NCBI RefSeq assembly: GCF_021556435.1 | Contig: NZ_JAKGCU010000037.1 | Location: 1-34,213, forward strand | DNA: 34,213 nucleotides | Direction: 5' to 3' | From: Gordonia tangerina | GTDB lineage: Bacteria > Actinomycetota > Actinomycetes > Mycobacteriales > Mycobacteriaceae | In this document: positions 14,980 to 24,457 of the stretch, piece after piece | Position numbering within the stretch: position 1 is the first letter of the stretch | Layout of the letters: every line of letters begins with the position of its first letter | Notes under the pieces: generated by a model | The model's database searches: none | What the model was told of the DNA's origin: nothing | What the model saw: the letters and a program-made list of their open reading frames with translations, nothing else | Translations under genes and position numbers: made by a program

Positions 14980-17270
14980 TGGCCGGCCACGTCCAGCTGA
15001 CGCTGACCGCACGGGTCAATCCCGCCGCGGGTGAGGCGCGCCGCGGGATCGTCCGGGTGCATCCCGAAGTGCTCGCCGCGCTGGGCCTGCGCGAATGGGA
15101 TGCCGCGTCGATCACCGGTGCCCGCGTCACCGCTGCGGTCCTCGCCACGGCCGGCCCGGACACCCCGCCGGGCACCGCATTGCTCGACGACATCACGTTC
15201 GCCAACGCCGGCATCCGGGAGAACGCATCGGTGGTGGTGGCGCCGGTGACGGTGCACGGCGCCGGACAGGTGACCGTGTCCGGCTCGGCATTGGCCGCCG
15301 GACAGGTCGACGAACCCACGTTGCGGCGCGCACTGCTGGGCAAGGTCGTCTCGGTGGGCGACTCGGTCTCATTGCTGCCCCGCGACCTCGGTCCCGAACT
15401 GACCGCGACGCCGGCCACCCGTGCGCTGGCGGTGTCAGTGGGGATCACCTGGACCAACGAATTGGTGACGGTCTCGGCTACCGAACCCGACGGGCCCGTG
15501 AGCGTGCAGACCAACACGGCTGTGATGTGGGCGGGTGAACGTGGCACCGGTGGCACATCTGCGCCGACGCCCCCGCCGTCCACGGCACTGGGATTCGCCG
15601 CGAGCGCACCGCTGGAGCCGACGGCGGCGCGGTCGACGACGTCGATGGGCGTGGTGTCGCACCGCGCGTCGACCGGGCCGCTGGTGCGCCCGGTGTCGAC
15701 GCTGGTGGGCGTGGACACCCAGGTGGCCCGGCTGACCGAATGGCTGTCGATCACCCTCGACGAACCCGAGGTTCTGCACACCCTCGGTGCCGCGCCGCGC
15801 CTCGGGGTGCTGATCACCGGGCCGCCCGGCGGCGGCAAGGCCACCCTGGTGCGTTCGGTGTGCACGGAGCGACCGCTGACCGTGGTGGACGGCCCGACGG
15901 TCGGGGCGTTGGAGAGCGGGGCCCGCCTGGCTGCGGTGCGGTCGGCGATCGCCGACCTCGCCGAGACGGGCGGGGTGCTGATGATCACCGACGTCGACGC
16001 CCTCCTGCCCGCACCCCGGGAATCCGCGGCCGCCGACCCGGTGTCCACCTTGATCCTGGACGAACTGCGTGCCACGGTGGGCGGCGGCCGTGTCGCACTG
16101 ATCGCGACCACCGGGGAAGCCGTCCGCCTCGACAGCCGCCTGCGCGACCCTGCCCTGTGCGATCGCGAACTCATCGTCGGACTACCCGACTCGTCGACGC
16201 GTGCCCGACTGCTTGGCGTCATTCTCTCCGACGTACCCACCGAGGGTCATCTCGACCTTGACCTGATCGCCACCCGCACACCCGGTTTCGTCGCCGGTGA
16301 TCTCGCCGCCCTGGCCCGCGAGGCCGCGTTGCGCGCCGCGGCCCGGGTGACCTCGGCGGATGACGAGGAACGGCCGGAACCGGCGCTGCGGACCGACGAT
16401 CTGCTGGGTGCGCTGGCGGTCATCCGCCCGGTGTCGCGGCTGGACTCCCCGGAGGTCGCGGTCGGGTCGATCACGCTCGACGAGGTCGGCGACATGGTCG
16501 AGACCAAGCAGGCACTCACCGAGGCGGTGCTGTGGCCGCTGCAGCATCCCGACACCTTCACCCGCCTCGGTGTCGCCCCGCCGCGCGGAGTATTGCTGTT
16601 CGGACCACCCGGCTGCGGCAAGACGTTCGTGGTGCGAGCGCTGGCCGCCTCGGGCCGGCTGTCGGTGCACACCGTCAAGGGTGCGGAACTGATGGACAAG
16701 TGGGTCGGGTCGTCGGAGAAAGCGGTGCGGGATCTGTTCGCCCGCGCCCGCGAGTCGGCGCCGTCGCTGATCTTTCTCGACGAGATCGACGCGCTGGCCC
16801 CGCGTCGCGGACAGTCCAGCGACTCAGGTGTCGGCGACCGGGTGGTGGCGGCGCTGCTCACCGAACTCGACGGCGTCGAACCGCTGCAGGACGTAGTGGT
16901 GCTCGGCGCCACCAACCGCCCCGATCTGATCGACCCCGCACTGCTGCGCCCCGGCCGCCTCGAACGACTCGTGTTCGTCCCACCACCCGACGCCGCGGCG
17001 CGCGCCGACATACTGCGGGCGTCCGGTCGCAACGTGCCGTTGGCCGACGGCGTCGACCTCACGGCACTCGCCGACGATCTTGACGGCTACTCGGCCGCCG
17101 ACTGTTCGGCGCTGCTGCGCGAGGCCGCCCTGTCCGCGATGCGGCGCGACATCGACGCTGCGACCGTTGGTCCCGACGACATCGCCGACGCCCGCGGTCG
17201 GGTGCGGCCGTCGCTGGATGCCGCGCAGGTGGCGAACCTGCAGGCGTTCGCGCAGCGACGTGCCGACTGA
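14979..17270 (+). CDS. CDC48/p97-like tandem AAA+ ATPase (Rv0435c type)
   Basis: The 763-residue protein has an N-terminal domain resembling the CDC48 double-psi barrel, then two AAA+ modules. D1 has a Walker A (GPPGGGKA, residues 281-288), but its Walker B reads MITDVDAL where DE is expected (Thr337-Asp338), and the sensor Asn is not recognisable in 'LIATTGEAV'. D2 is complete: GPPGCGKT (542-549), pore loop 'GAELMDKWVGSSEKA', FLDEIDAL (Asp601-Glu602) and 'GATNRPDLIDPALLRPGR' with arginine fingers. D2 is probably the motor and D1 mainly binds nucleotide. The protein likely unfolds or remodels partners. It is coupled to pssA by TGATG with GAGGAG upstream. Confidence 0.9.
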   Translation: MAGHVQLTLTARVNPAAGEARRGIVRVHPEVLAALGLREWDAASITGARVTAAVLATAGPDTPPGTALLDDITFANAGIRENASVVVAPVTVHGAGQVTVSGSALAAGQVDEPTLRRALLGKVVSVGDSVSLLPRDLGPELTATPATRALAVSVGITWTNELVTVSATEPDGPVSVQTNTAVMWAGERGTGGTSAPTPPPSTALGFAASAPLEPTAARSTTSMGVVSHRASTGPLVRPVSTLVGVDTQVARLTEWLSITLDEPEVLHTLGAAPRLGVLITGPPGGGKATLVRSVCTERPLTVVDGPTVGALESGARLAAVRSAIADLAETGGVLMITDVDALLPAPRESAAADPVSTLILDELRATVGGGRVALIATTGEAVRLDSRLRDPALCDRELIVGLPDSSTRARLLGVILSDVPTEGHLDLDLIATRTPGFVAGDLAALAREAALRAAARVTSADDEERPEPALRTDDLLGALAVIRPVSRLDSPEVAVGSITLDEVGDMVETKQALTEAVLWPLQHPDTFTRLGVAPPRGVLLFGPPGCGKTFVVRALAASGRLSVHTVKGAELMDKWVGSSEKAVRDLFARARESAPSLIFLDEIDALAPRRGQSSDSGVGDRVVAALLTELDGVEPLQDVVVLGATNRPDLIDPALLRPGRLERLVFVPPPDAAARADILRASGRNVPLADGVDLTALADDLDGYSAADCSALLREAALSAMRRDIDAATVGPDDIADARGRVRPSLDAAQVANLQAFAQRRAD

Positions 17271-17280
17271 CCCGCCGCGC

Positions 17281-17321
17281 AGTGAGGTGAACGTGCCGAT
17301 ATCCGCAACGTTCACCTCACT
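17281..17321. terminator. Perfect bidirectional hairpin between convergent genes
   Basis: AGTGAGGTGAACGT (17281-17294) and ACGTTCACCTCACT (17308-17321) are perfect 14-bp arms around a 13-nt loop. The hairpin starts 10 nt after the ATPase stop and ends 4 nt before the stop of the opposing gene, so it can serve both directions. Confidence 0.75.
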
Positions 17322-17325
17322 CGGT

Positions 17326-17889
17326 TCAGGCCCCAGTCCCGCTCTCCGTGCTGGGGGTCGTGGTCTGCCCGTCCTGACCGGGAAGTTGGCCTTGTTGTCC
17401 CGGTACCTGCCCCTGCTGGCCCGGCATCTGCCCCTGTTGACCCGGCATCTGACCCATGCCGCCCTGTCCGTCGGGCATCTGGTTGAAGCCGCCCGGCCCG
17501 CCGAAACCGCCGCCGCGCTGCATGTTCATTCCCGGCCCCTGATTCGATGACGATGAGTCGCCGACGACGTAGCCGGCGCCGAACCCGATGAGACCGAACA
17601 CCACCGCAACCCCGATGCCGCCGGCGATGACCGCGTTGCGCACCTTGTCGCTGACGCCATTCGCCTGGTTCGGCGAATTCGGCTGATTCGGATACATCGG
17701 CGGTGGGCCGGCGTAGGGCGGGTACGGTCCGTTCGGGGGGACCGCACCGGCCTGTGTGATCGGTTCGGTCGGGGCGTTGTGCTGTGCCGCGACGTCGGGG
17801 CGATCGGTCGGCTGCGGATCCTGCGGTTGTTGCAGGTCGCGGGGAGCCTCGGTGGTCGTCGCGTCGGTCGTCGGGTGTGGTGTGGACAT
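17326..17889 (-). CDS. Proline- and glycine-rich single-pass membrane protein with heptad repeats
   Basis: I do not recognise a named family. The 187-residue protein has a Thr/Pro/Gln-rich N-terminal half containing 'PPNGPYPPYAGPPPMYP', then one transmembrane helix around residue 95-115 ('AVIAGGIGVAVVFGLIGFGAGYVVGD'), then a low-complexity Gly/Gln/Met tail. The tail contains four heptads of the form (M/V/L)PGQ(Q/D)GQ. The proline-rich cytosolic segment plus one helix and an extracytoplasmic tail is a layout seen in many actinobacterial envelope proteins. The ATG at 17889 is preferred; an ATG at 17928 would add 13 residues. Composition alone gives no function. Confidence 0.62.
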   Translation of the reverse strand: MSTPHPTTDATTTEAPRDLQQPQDPQPTDRPDVAAQHNAPTEPITQAGAVPPNGPYPPYAGPPPMYPNQPNSPNQANGVSDKVRNAVIAGGIGVAVVFGLIGFGAGYVVGDSSSSNQGPGMNMQRGGGFGGPGGFNQMPDGQGGMGQMPGQQGQMPGQQGQVPGQQGQLPGQDGQTTTPSTESGTGA

Positions 17890-18048
17890 CGTCGTCTCGC
17901 TTTCGTGGACGTGAAAAGTGACATCCACGGTGCGGACGGGGTCTGTCAGCGGACTGCCGCGAGACTGTCAGTTGGCTGTGAGGTCGGGCGATCGTGCCTT
18001 CGTGACATCCCTCCGCAAGCTCCGGGATTCCTCAGGCACCAGGGGACA

Positions 18049-18468
18049 TCACTCCACAGAGACCTGATAAAACACCGACCCCGGCCCACCGGCGGCGCCA
18101 GGGGTACTGCCGACCTGCACCCAGTAGTCGGTGGCGTCCTTGGTCGCCGAGAGCACCACCACCCGCTGACCGCCCTCGGTGGTGCGCTGCGACTCGGTGA
18201 ACCCGGCATCGGTGAGAGTGGACACCGCGGCGTCGAGGATGTTGCCCGCACCGGCCGCGCCCTGCACGGTGACCGCCCACCCGTCGGCGCGGGTGCCGTC
18301 GGCGGTCAGCACCGTGCCCTCCACGAGCGGGACCTGCGCAACCGGGAAATCCTGCGGTAAGGCGGCACCGGGCGGACGATCCTCCTCGACCCCACTACAC
18401 GCGGCGAGAAGTGCGATCAGTGCGATCCCGGCCACCAGCACCGACACCATCCTGTCGAAGCGGTTCAT
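18049..18468 (-). CDS. Small putative lipoprotein
   Basis: The 139-residue protein starts 'MNRFDRMVSVLVAGIALIALLAAC', a lipoprotein signal peptide with a lipobox ending at Cys24. The mature part is a single small alpha/beta domain ('WAVTVQGAAGAGNILDAAVSTLTDAGF', then 'TDYWVQVG'). I cannot name the family. The start at 18468 is chosen because it opens the signal peptide; the frame extends upstream without similarity. Only 31 bp separate it from the divergent mrpA start, so the two promoters must overlap. It is a likely envelope protein. Confidence 0.7.
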   Translation of the reverse strand: MNRFDRMVSVLVAGIALIALLAACSGVEEDRPPGAALPQDFPVAQVPLVEGTVLTADGTRADGWAVTVQGAAGAGNILDAAVSTLTDAGFTESQRTTEGGQRVVVLSATKDATDYWVQVGSTPGAAGGPGSVFYQVSVE

Positions 18469-18499
18469 GTTCGCAACGGTAAAGTAGTCGACGCGGGCG

Positions 18500-21457
18500 A
18501 TGCCCGTGACACCCCGCCCAACAGTTGAAAGACGGTGTGCCCACTTGATCGGTGTACTGGTTGCGCTCGCGCTCAGCGCGCTCTGTGCACCCCCGGTGAT
18601 CAAGTGGCTGGGCACGCGCGGCTTCTATGTCCTCGCCCTTGCCCCCGCCGGCGCACTCATCTGGGTGATCCTGAACTGGCCGACTGCCGGCGAACCACCC
18701 CGGGTGGAGACCATCGAGTGGGTACCGGTCCTGCAGATGGACATCGTCACCCGCTTCGACACCCTCAGCGCGATCCTGTCGGTCCTCATCCTCGGTGTCG
18801 GTGCGCTGGTGCTCTGCTATTGCGCCCGCTACTTCGACGACGCCCGTCCCCGGGTCGCCGTCTTCGGCGGCGAGATGATCGCATTCGCCGCGGCCATGTT
18901 CGGCCTCGTCGTCAGCGACAACATGCTGGTGCTCTACGTGTTCTGGGAGCTGACCACCGTCTTGTCGTTCATGCTGGTCGGCTTCTACGGCATCCGTGCG
19001 ACGGCCCGTCGAGCCGCCACCCAGGCGTTGCTGGTCACCACCGCCGGCGGTCTGGCCATGCTGGTCGGCATCATCATGCTCGGCGAACGCACCGGCAGCT
19101 ACCTGCTGTCCGACCTGCTCACCAGCCCACCGGCCGCCGGGGTCTACGTCGACACCGCGGTCGTCCTGCTGTTGATCGGCGCGCTCAGCAAATCGGCGAT
19201 CGTGCCGTTCCACTTCTGGCTGCCCGGCGCGATGGCCGCGCCCACTCCGGTCAGCGCCTACCTCCACGCGGCGGCGATGGTGAAGGCGGGTATCTACCTG
19301 ATCGCGCGGCTGGCACCGGCGTTCTCCGAAACCCCGAGCTGGCACGTCACCGTGGTGGTGCTCGGCATGATCACCATGGTGTTGGGTGGCTGGCGCTCCC
19401 TGCGCGAACTCGACCTCAAACTCGTCCTTGCCTTCGGCACCGTGTCCCAGCTGGGATTCCTGGCGGTCCTCGTCGGTATCGGCGACGCCAACGTGGCGAT
19501 GGCCGGCATGGCGATGCTGGTGGCCCATGCCCTGTTCAAGGCGTCGCTGTTCATGGTCGTCGGCATCATCGACCACTCCACCGGCACCCGCGACATCCGC
19601 AAGCTCGCGCGACTCGGACAACGGCTACCTGTCCTCGCGCTCACCGCGGCCGTCGCCGGTGCCAGCATGGCCGGCTTGCCGTTCACCATCGGCTTCGTCG
19701 GTAAGGAGACCGCCTTCGCGTCGGTGTGGGACTCCGGCGCCTACCTGCCCTGGCAGTCGGAGACCATCGACATCGTCCTGCTCGTCGGGTCGGTGATCAC
19801 CTTCGCCTACACCTGCCGCTTCCTGTGGGGCGCCTTCGGACGCAAGGTGCGCGCCACCCCGAGTCCGGCCGTGGCCAATATGCACCCGCCAGGCGCGCCG
19901 TTCTACTTCGCGCCCGTCGTCCTCGCCGCCGCCGGTGTGGTGGCCGGTTTGCTGAGTTCCCAGATCGGCCCGCTGTTCGAGCCGTACGCCGAGACACTGC
20001 CCGCCTACGGCCACGAACTCGAGCATCTCGCCATGTGGCACGGCTTCGGTCTGCCGGTCGTGTTCTCCATCATCGTGGTGGTCGCCGGGGCGCTGCTGTT
20101 CCTGATCGTCCGGCAGCTGCGCGGTCAGCTGTTCCGCTACCGGCCGTTGCTCAACGCGGACCGCATCTACGATGCGACGCTGCGCGGCGCCGACACCCTG
20201 TCGCTGATGATGACCCGCAACACCCAGCGCGGGTCGTTGCCGATCACCCAGGGCGTCATCCTGTCCACCGCGATCATCTTGCCGACCGCGGTGCTGGCGT
20301 GGGGTGGCCGCAACCAGCTGGAGTGGCGTGGTTTCGACTCGGCGGTCCAAGCCGTGATCGGCGGCATCATCGCGGTGTCGGCGCTGGCCGCCATCATCCT
20401 GCGCAACCGGCTCGCCGCAGCCCTGGTGGTGGGCCTCACGGGCTACGGCGCGGGCATGCTGTTCGCCCTCTACGGTGCGCCGGACCTCGCGCTGACGCAG
20501 TTCCTGGTCGAGACGCTGACCCTGGTCATCTTCGTGCTGGTGCTGCGCAAACTGCCCGCCGAACCGGAACCGCGGCACGCCACCGGCTTCAAGCCGCTGC
20601 GGGCGCTGATCGGTATCGCGTTCGGCGCCACCCTCGTGGTCATCGGACTGTTCGCGGCGGCCGCCCGCTCCGAACAACCGGTGCAGGTCGACATCCCGGA
20701 GGCCGCCTACGAGTTCGGCCACGGCGCGAACGCGGTCAACGTCCTGCTGGTCGACATCCGCGCCTGGGACACCCTCGGCGAGGTGTGTGTGCTGATCGTC
20801 GCCGCGACCGGTGTGGCGTCGATGGTGTTCCGCAACCGCCGCTTCGGCGCGGTCCCCCGCGTCGCCGACGCCGCACGCCTGCAATCGGGCACCAACGGCA
20901 CGGATGTCGACGAGCCGATCCCGCCCGACCGCACCCGATGGCTGCTCGGCAGCGACTTCCGCGATCCACGCCACCGGTCGATGGTGCTCGAAGCCACCAC
21001 CCGACTGATCTTCCCGACGATGGTGGTGCTGTCGGTGTACTTCTTCTACGCCGGGCACAACGCGCCGGGCGGCGGCTTCGCCGGCGGGCTCACCATGGGC
21101 CTCGCCCTGGTGTTGCGTTACCTCGCCGGTGGCCGCTACGAACTCGGCGAGGCGTTGCCGGTGGAGCCGGGACGTGTCCTGGGGGCCGGGCTGGCGATCT
21201 CCGCGGGTACGGCGGTGACGTCGATGTTCCTGGGTGCGCCCGTGCTGTCGTCGGCGGTCTTCGAGATCACCCTGCCGGTGCTCGGTGACGTGAAACTGGT
21301 GACGGCCCTGTTCTTCGACCTCGGCATCTACCTGATCGTCGTCGGCCTGGTCCTCGATGTCCTGCGCAGCCTCGGCGCGCGCCTGGACGTCGAGACCTCC
21401 ATCGCGGACAACCAGCCCATGCGCATCCGTGCCGACGCCGAGGAGGTGAGCCGGTGA
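18500..21457 (+). CDS. mrpA: Mrp antiporter subunit A with fused subunit B domain
   Basis: The 985-residue membrane protein is the large subunit of the Mrp (Mnh/Sha) Na+(K+)/H+ antiporter, related to NuoL/NuoM of complex I. The N-terminal two thirds carries the proton-translocating core, with Glu in 'LYVFWELTTVLSFMLVGFYG' and Lys in 'SKSAIVPFHFWLPGAMAAPTPVSAYLHAA'. Next is the MrpA C-terminal NuoJ-like region ('GYGAGMLFALYGAPDLALTQ', about 650-670). Residues from about 830 form an MnhB/MrpB domain ('VYFFYAGHNAPGGGFAGGL'), so no separate mrpB is needed. Start could be ATG 18500 or GTG 18506. It is the first gene of a six-gene operon. The antiporter uses the proton gradient to expel Na+ and regulate pH. 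Confidence 0.95.
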   Translation: MPVTPRPTVERRCAHLIGVLVALALSALCAPPVIKWLGTRGFYVLALAPAGALIWVILNWPTAGEPPRVETIEWVPVLQMDIVTRFDTLSAILSVLILGVGALVLCYCARYFDDARPRVAVFGGEMIAFAAAMFGLVVSDNMLVLYVFWELTTVLSFMLVGFYGIRATARRAATQALLVTTAGGLAMLVGIIMLGERTGSYLLSDLLTSPPAAGVYVDTAVVLLLIGALSKSAIVPFHFWLPGAMAAPTPVSAYLHAAAMVKAGIYLIARLAPAFSETPSWHVTVVVLGMITMVLGGWRSLRELDLKLVLAFGTVSQLGFLAVLVGIGDANVAMAGMAMLVAHALFKASLFMVVGIIDHSTGTRDIRKLARLGQRLPVLALTAAVAGASMAGLPFTIGFVGKETAFASVWDSGAYLPWQSETIDIVLLVGSVITFAYTCRFLWGAFGRKVRATPSPAVANMHPPGAPFYFAPVVLAAAGVVAGLLSSQIGPLFEPYAETLPAYGHELEHLAMWHGFGLPVVFSIIVVVAGALLFLIVRQLRGQLFRYRPLLNADRIYDATLRGADTLSLMMTRNTQRGSLPITQGVILSTAIILPTAVLAWGGRNQLEWRGFDSAVQAVIGGIIAVSALAAIILRNRLAAALVVGLTGYGAGMLFALYGAPDLALTQFLVETLTLVIFVLVLRKLPAEPEPRHATGFKPLRALIGIAFGATLVVIGLFAAAARSEQPVQVDIPEAAYEFGHGANAVNVLLVDIRAWDTLGEVCVLIVAATGVASMVFRNRRFGAVPRVADAARLQSGTNGTDVDEPIPPDRTRWLLGSDFRDPRHRSMVLEATTRLIFPTMVVLSVYFFYAGHNAPGGGFAGGLTMGLALVLRYLAGGRYELGEALPVEPGRVLGAGLAISAGTAVTSMFLGAPVLSSAVFEITLPVLGDVKLVTALFFDLGIYLIVVGLVLDVLRSLGARLDVETSIADNQPMRIRADAEEVSR

Positions 21458-22065
21458 GCATCAACCTCGGTTTCCTGATCGTCGTCGGCGTGCTCGCCGC
21501 CTGCGGCGCCTACCTGCTGATGGAACGCAGCCTGATCCGGATGCTGTTCGGGCTCCTGCTCTGCGGCAACGCCATCAATCTGTTGATTTTGGTGGTCTCC
21601 GGCGGCATGGGCAATCCGCCGATCATGGGGCGGGCCTCGGAGAACCGCGCCCACGACGCCGATCCCCTGGCCCAGGCGATGATCCTCACCGCGATCGTCA
21701 TCACGATGGGCATCGCGGCATTCGTCCTGGCGCTGGTCTACCGGCTGTACGTGATCAACCGCGACGACGTGGACGTCGAGGACGACCCCGAGGACCGCAA
21801 GATCGCCACCGGTTCGCTGCAGACCGCGCCCGACCGCGACCGCAGCGACGACCCGGTGACCCTGGCCGACACCAGTGCCGGCGATTTCTTCGACGATGAG
21901 GGCAATCCGCTGACCCGAGAGGAATTCATCGAACGCCACCGCGGGCTCATCGAAACCGACCTGATGCCCGAGGACGCCGACGTCATCGACGAGGTCGGCC
22001 CCGACGAGCCGGGCGCCAACGGACACGAGAATTCGGGGTCGGACCGCGACGGAGGTGGCCGATGA
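21454..22065 (+). CDS. mrpC: Mrp antiporter subunit C
   Basis: This NuoK-like subunit has three transmembrane helices in the first 100 residues ('GVLAACGAYLLMERSLIRMLFG', then 'LLCGNAINLLILV', then 'AMILTAIVITMGIAAFVLAL'). A hydrophilic, very acidic tail of about 100 residues follows ('DDVDVEDDPEDRK', 'DFFDDEGNPLTREEFIE'). At 203 residues it is longer than most MrpC proteins because of that tail, which should lie in the cytoplasm. It starts at a GTG that overlaps the mrpA stop (GTGA). Confidence 0.93.
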   Translation: MSINLGFLIVVGVLAACGAYLLMERSLIRMLFGLLLCGNAINLLILVVSGGMGNPPIMGRASENRAHDADPLAQAMILTAIVITMGIAAFVLALVYRLYVINRDDVDVEDDPEDRKIATGSLQTAPDRDRSDDPVTLADTSAGDFFDDEGNPLTREEFIERHRGLIETDLMPEDADVIDEVGPDEPGANGHENSGSDRDGGGR

Positions 22066-23669
22066 CACCGCAACCGTCGTGGGTGCCGGTACTGATCGTG
22101 CTGCCCACCCTGGTGCCGATCATCGCCGCGGCGCTCACCCTGCTGCGCGGTCGCAGCCCACGCTTCCAACGCCCGATCACCGTCGGCGCCATCCTCACCG
22201 CGTTCATCGCGTCGTGCCTGCTGCTGTATCTGACCAACGAGAACGGCACCTTCGCGGTCACCATCGGCGGCTGGGGCGACAAGGGATTTCCGAACGGACC
22301 ACTCGGCATCACATTGGTCGTCGACCAGCTCGCGGCGCTGATGCTGGTGGTTTCGACGATCGTGCTGCTGTGCGTGGTGGTGTACGCCATCGGGCAGGGC
22401 ATCCGCGACGGCACCTCGCATCAGCCGGTGTCGATCTTCCTGCCCACCTACCTGATCCTGACCGCCGGCGTCTGCAATGCCTTCCTCGCCGGCGACCTGT
22501 TCAACCTTTACGTCTCGTTCGAGGTGCTGCTGGCGGCGAGCTTCGTGCTGCTCACGCTCGGTGCCAGCGCCGAACGGGTCCGGGCCGGCGCCTCCTACGT
22601 GATGGTGTCGATGGTGTCGTCGTTGATCTTCCTGTCGGGGATCGCGTTCGCCTACGCCACCACCGGCACCCTCAACCTCGCCGAGATGGCCGCACGCCTC
22701 GACCACGTCCCCGACGGCACCCGCAATGCGCTCTACGCGGTGCTGCTGGTGGCGTTCGGCATCAAGGCCGCGGTCTTTCCGTTGTCGAGCTGGTTGCCCG
22801 ACTCGTATCCGACCGCACCCGCTCCGGTCACCGCCGTCTTCGCCGGCCTGCTCACCAAGGTCGGTGTGTACGCGATCGTGCGGGCACACACGCTGCTGTT
22901 CCCCGGCGGCTCGATGGACACGATTCTGATGATCGCCGGTCTGCTGACGATGCTGGTCGGCATCTTCGGCGCGATCGCGCAGTCCGACATCAAACGTCTG
23001 CTGTCGTTCACCCTGGTCAGCCACATCGGATACATGGTGTTCGGGATCGCGTTGTCGTCGCAGTTCGGGTTGTCGGCGGCCATTTATTACGTGGCCCACC
23101 ACATCCTGGTGCAGACGACGCTGTTCCTCGTCGTCGGACTCATCGAACGGCAGGCGGGGTCGTCGTCACTGCGTAGGCTCGGTGGGCTGATGGCCAGTCC
23201 GGTGCTGGCCGCGCTGTTCTTGATACCGGCGCTCAACCTTGGCGGCATCCCGCCGTTTTCCGGTTTCGTCGGCAAGGTCGCGCTGATCGAGGCCGGCACC
23301 CAGGACGGATCGGTGCTGGCCTGGATGCTCGTGGCGGGGTCGGTGGTGACCAGCCTGCTGACCTTGTACGTGGTGGCTCGTGTCTGGACCAAGGGTTTCT
23401 GGCGGCCACGCGCCGACGCGCCGGAAGGCGACCTGTCCGATCAAGGTCCGTCGGCGTTGATCGACGAGAGCACCGACGGCGCCTTCGACGACCGCGACGA
23501 CGTCGGGCGGATGCCGGCCGGGATGGTGTTGCCCACGGCTGTCATGGTGATCGCAGGCCTGGTGTTGACGTTGTGGGCCGGACCCATCCTCGGCTTCACC
23601 GACCGCGCGGCCACCGACATCACCGATCGCGGCATCTACATCGAGGCGGTTCTGGGAGGTGACCGGTGA
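22062..23669 (+). CDS. mrpD: Mrp antiporter subunit D
   Basis: The 535-residue NuoM/NuoN-like subunit has about 14 membrane helices. It has the conserved Glu in 'DLFNLYVSFEVLLAASF', the Lys in 'AFGIKAAVFPLSSWLPDSYPTAP' and 'LLTKVGVYAIVR', all part of the proton path in this family. A hydrophilic loop at about 448-485 ('ADAPEGDLSDQGPSALIDEST') precedes the last helix and is acidic like the tails of MrpC and MrpE. ATGA overlap with mrpC. Confidence 0.95.
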   Translation: MTPQPSWVPVLIVLPTLVPIIAAALTLLRGRSPRFQRPITVGAILTAFIASCLLLYLTNENGTFAVTIGGWGDKGFPNGPLGITLVVDQLAALMLVVSTIVLLCVVVYAIGQGIRDGTSHQPVSIFLPTYLILTAGVCNAFLAGDLFNLYVSFEVLLAASFVLLTLGASAERVRAGASYVMVSMVSSLIFLSGIAFAYATTGTLNLAEMAARLDHVPDGTRNALYAVLLVAFGIKAAVFPLSSWLPDSYPTAPAPVTAVFAGLLTKVGVYAIVRAHTLLFPGGSMDTILMIAGLLTMLVGIFGAIAQSDIKRLLSFTLVSHIGYMVFGIALSSQFGLSAAIYYVAHHILVQTTLFLVVGLIERQAGSSSLRRLGGLMASPVLAALFLIPALNLGGIPPFSGFVGKVALIEAGTQDGSVLAWMLVAGSVVTSLLTLYVVARVWTKGFWRPRADAPEGDLSDQGPSALIDESTDGAFDDRDDVGRMPAGMVLPTAVMVIAGLVLTLWAGPILGFTDRAATDITDRGIYIEAVLGGDR

Positions 23670-24457
23670 ACGACGGACCCGAACAGCAGCAGGACGGACG
23701 CCGACCCGTGCCGGTGCGGTCGCGCATCATCACCGCCCGCCGAGTGTCGTTGCTGTTCCTGTTCTGGCATTCGGTGACGGTGTTCGTGTGGATGCGCGAG
23801 CACATCCACATCCCCCGTTGGTTGGGCAGCGACTCACGAGAGGTCGCCGTCCGACTGTGGACGCTGGCCTGGCTGACCTTCGTGTGGGTGTTGCTGTGGG
23901 GCACCGTGTCCTGGGCCAACATCCTCGGGGGCCTGGTGCTCGCGATCGCCATCGTCACCCTCCTGCCACTGCCCCGGGTGCCGGTCGAAGGCCGGATCCA
24001 TCCCATCGCGGTGCTGGTCATCCTGGTGCGGTTGGTCATCGACTTCTTCGTGTCCAGTGCACAGGTGGCGTGGGCGGCGATCAGACCGGGCAAACCACCG
24101 CTGGGTGCGGTGATCCGGGTGCGGGTGGCGATCAAATCCGACATGGTGCTGACGCTGGCCGTCGACTATCTCAACCTGGTCCCCGGCACCATGGTGCTCG
24201 ACATCGACCACCGACGACGCATCCTCTACATCCATGTCTTCGACGTGCGCACCGAAAAGAAGGTACAAGCCTTCTACGACCAGGTCGCGTTTGTCGAACG
24301 GTCCTTCATCCGGGCGTTCGAGCGCGACAGCGAATGGCATCCGAGTCCGTATCATGGCCTCGACGACGAGTACCACCGGGTCCACGACATCGGTCGCGCC
24401 GAGACCGAGAACCCCGACGTGGTCGACGTCCCACCGACCGACGGGGGCCGCCGATGA
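23666..24457 (+). CDS. mrpE: Mrp antiporter subunit E
   Basis: The 263-residue MrpE-family subunit has two membrane segments near residues 60-105 ('WLTFVWVLLWGTVSWANILGGLVLAIAIV') and a third around 115-135. A soluble C-terminal domain follows, with the family's 'NLVPGTMVLDIDHRRRILYIHVFD'. It is longer than the usual 160-residue MrpE, with an extra N-terminal 25 residues and an acidic C-terminal tail. It starts at a GTG overlapping the mrpD stop. Confidence 0.93.
   Translation: MNDGPEQQQDGRRPVPVRSRIITARRVSLLFLFWHSVTVFVWMREHIHIPRWLGSDSREVAVRLWTLAWLTFVWVLLWGTVSWANILGGLVLAIAIVTLLPLPRVPVEGRIHPIAVLVILVRLVIDFFVSSAQVAWAAIRPGKPPLGAVIRVRVAIKSDMVLTLAVDYLNLVPGTMVLDIDHRRRILYIHVFDVRTEKKVQAFYDQVAFVERSFIRAFERDSEWHPSPYHGLDDEYHRVHDIGRAETENPDVVDVPPTDGGRR

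Noticed and set aside
19625..21058. A 477-codon open frame antisense to mrpA
   Set aside because: It lies opposite a strongly conserved subunit and its composition is that of a reverse-strand shadow.
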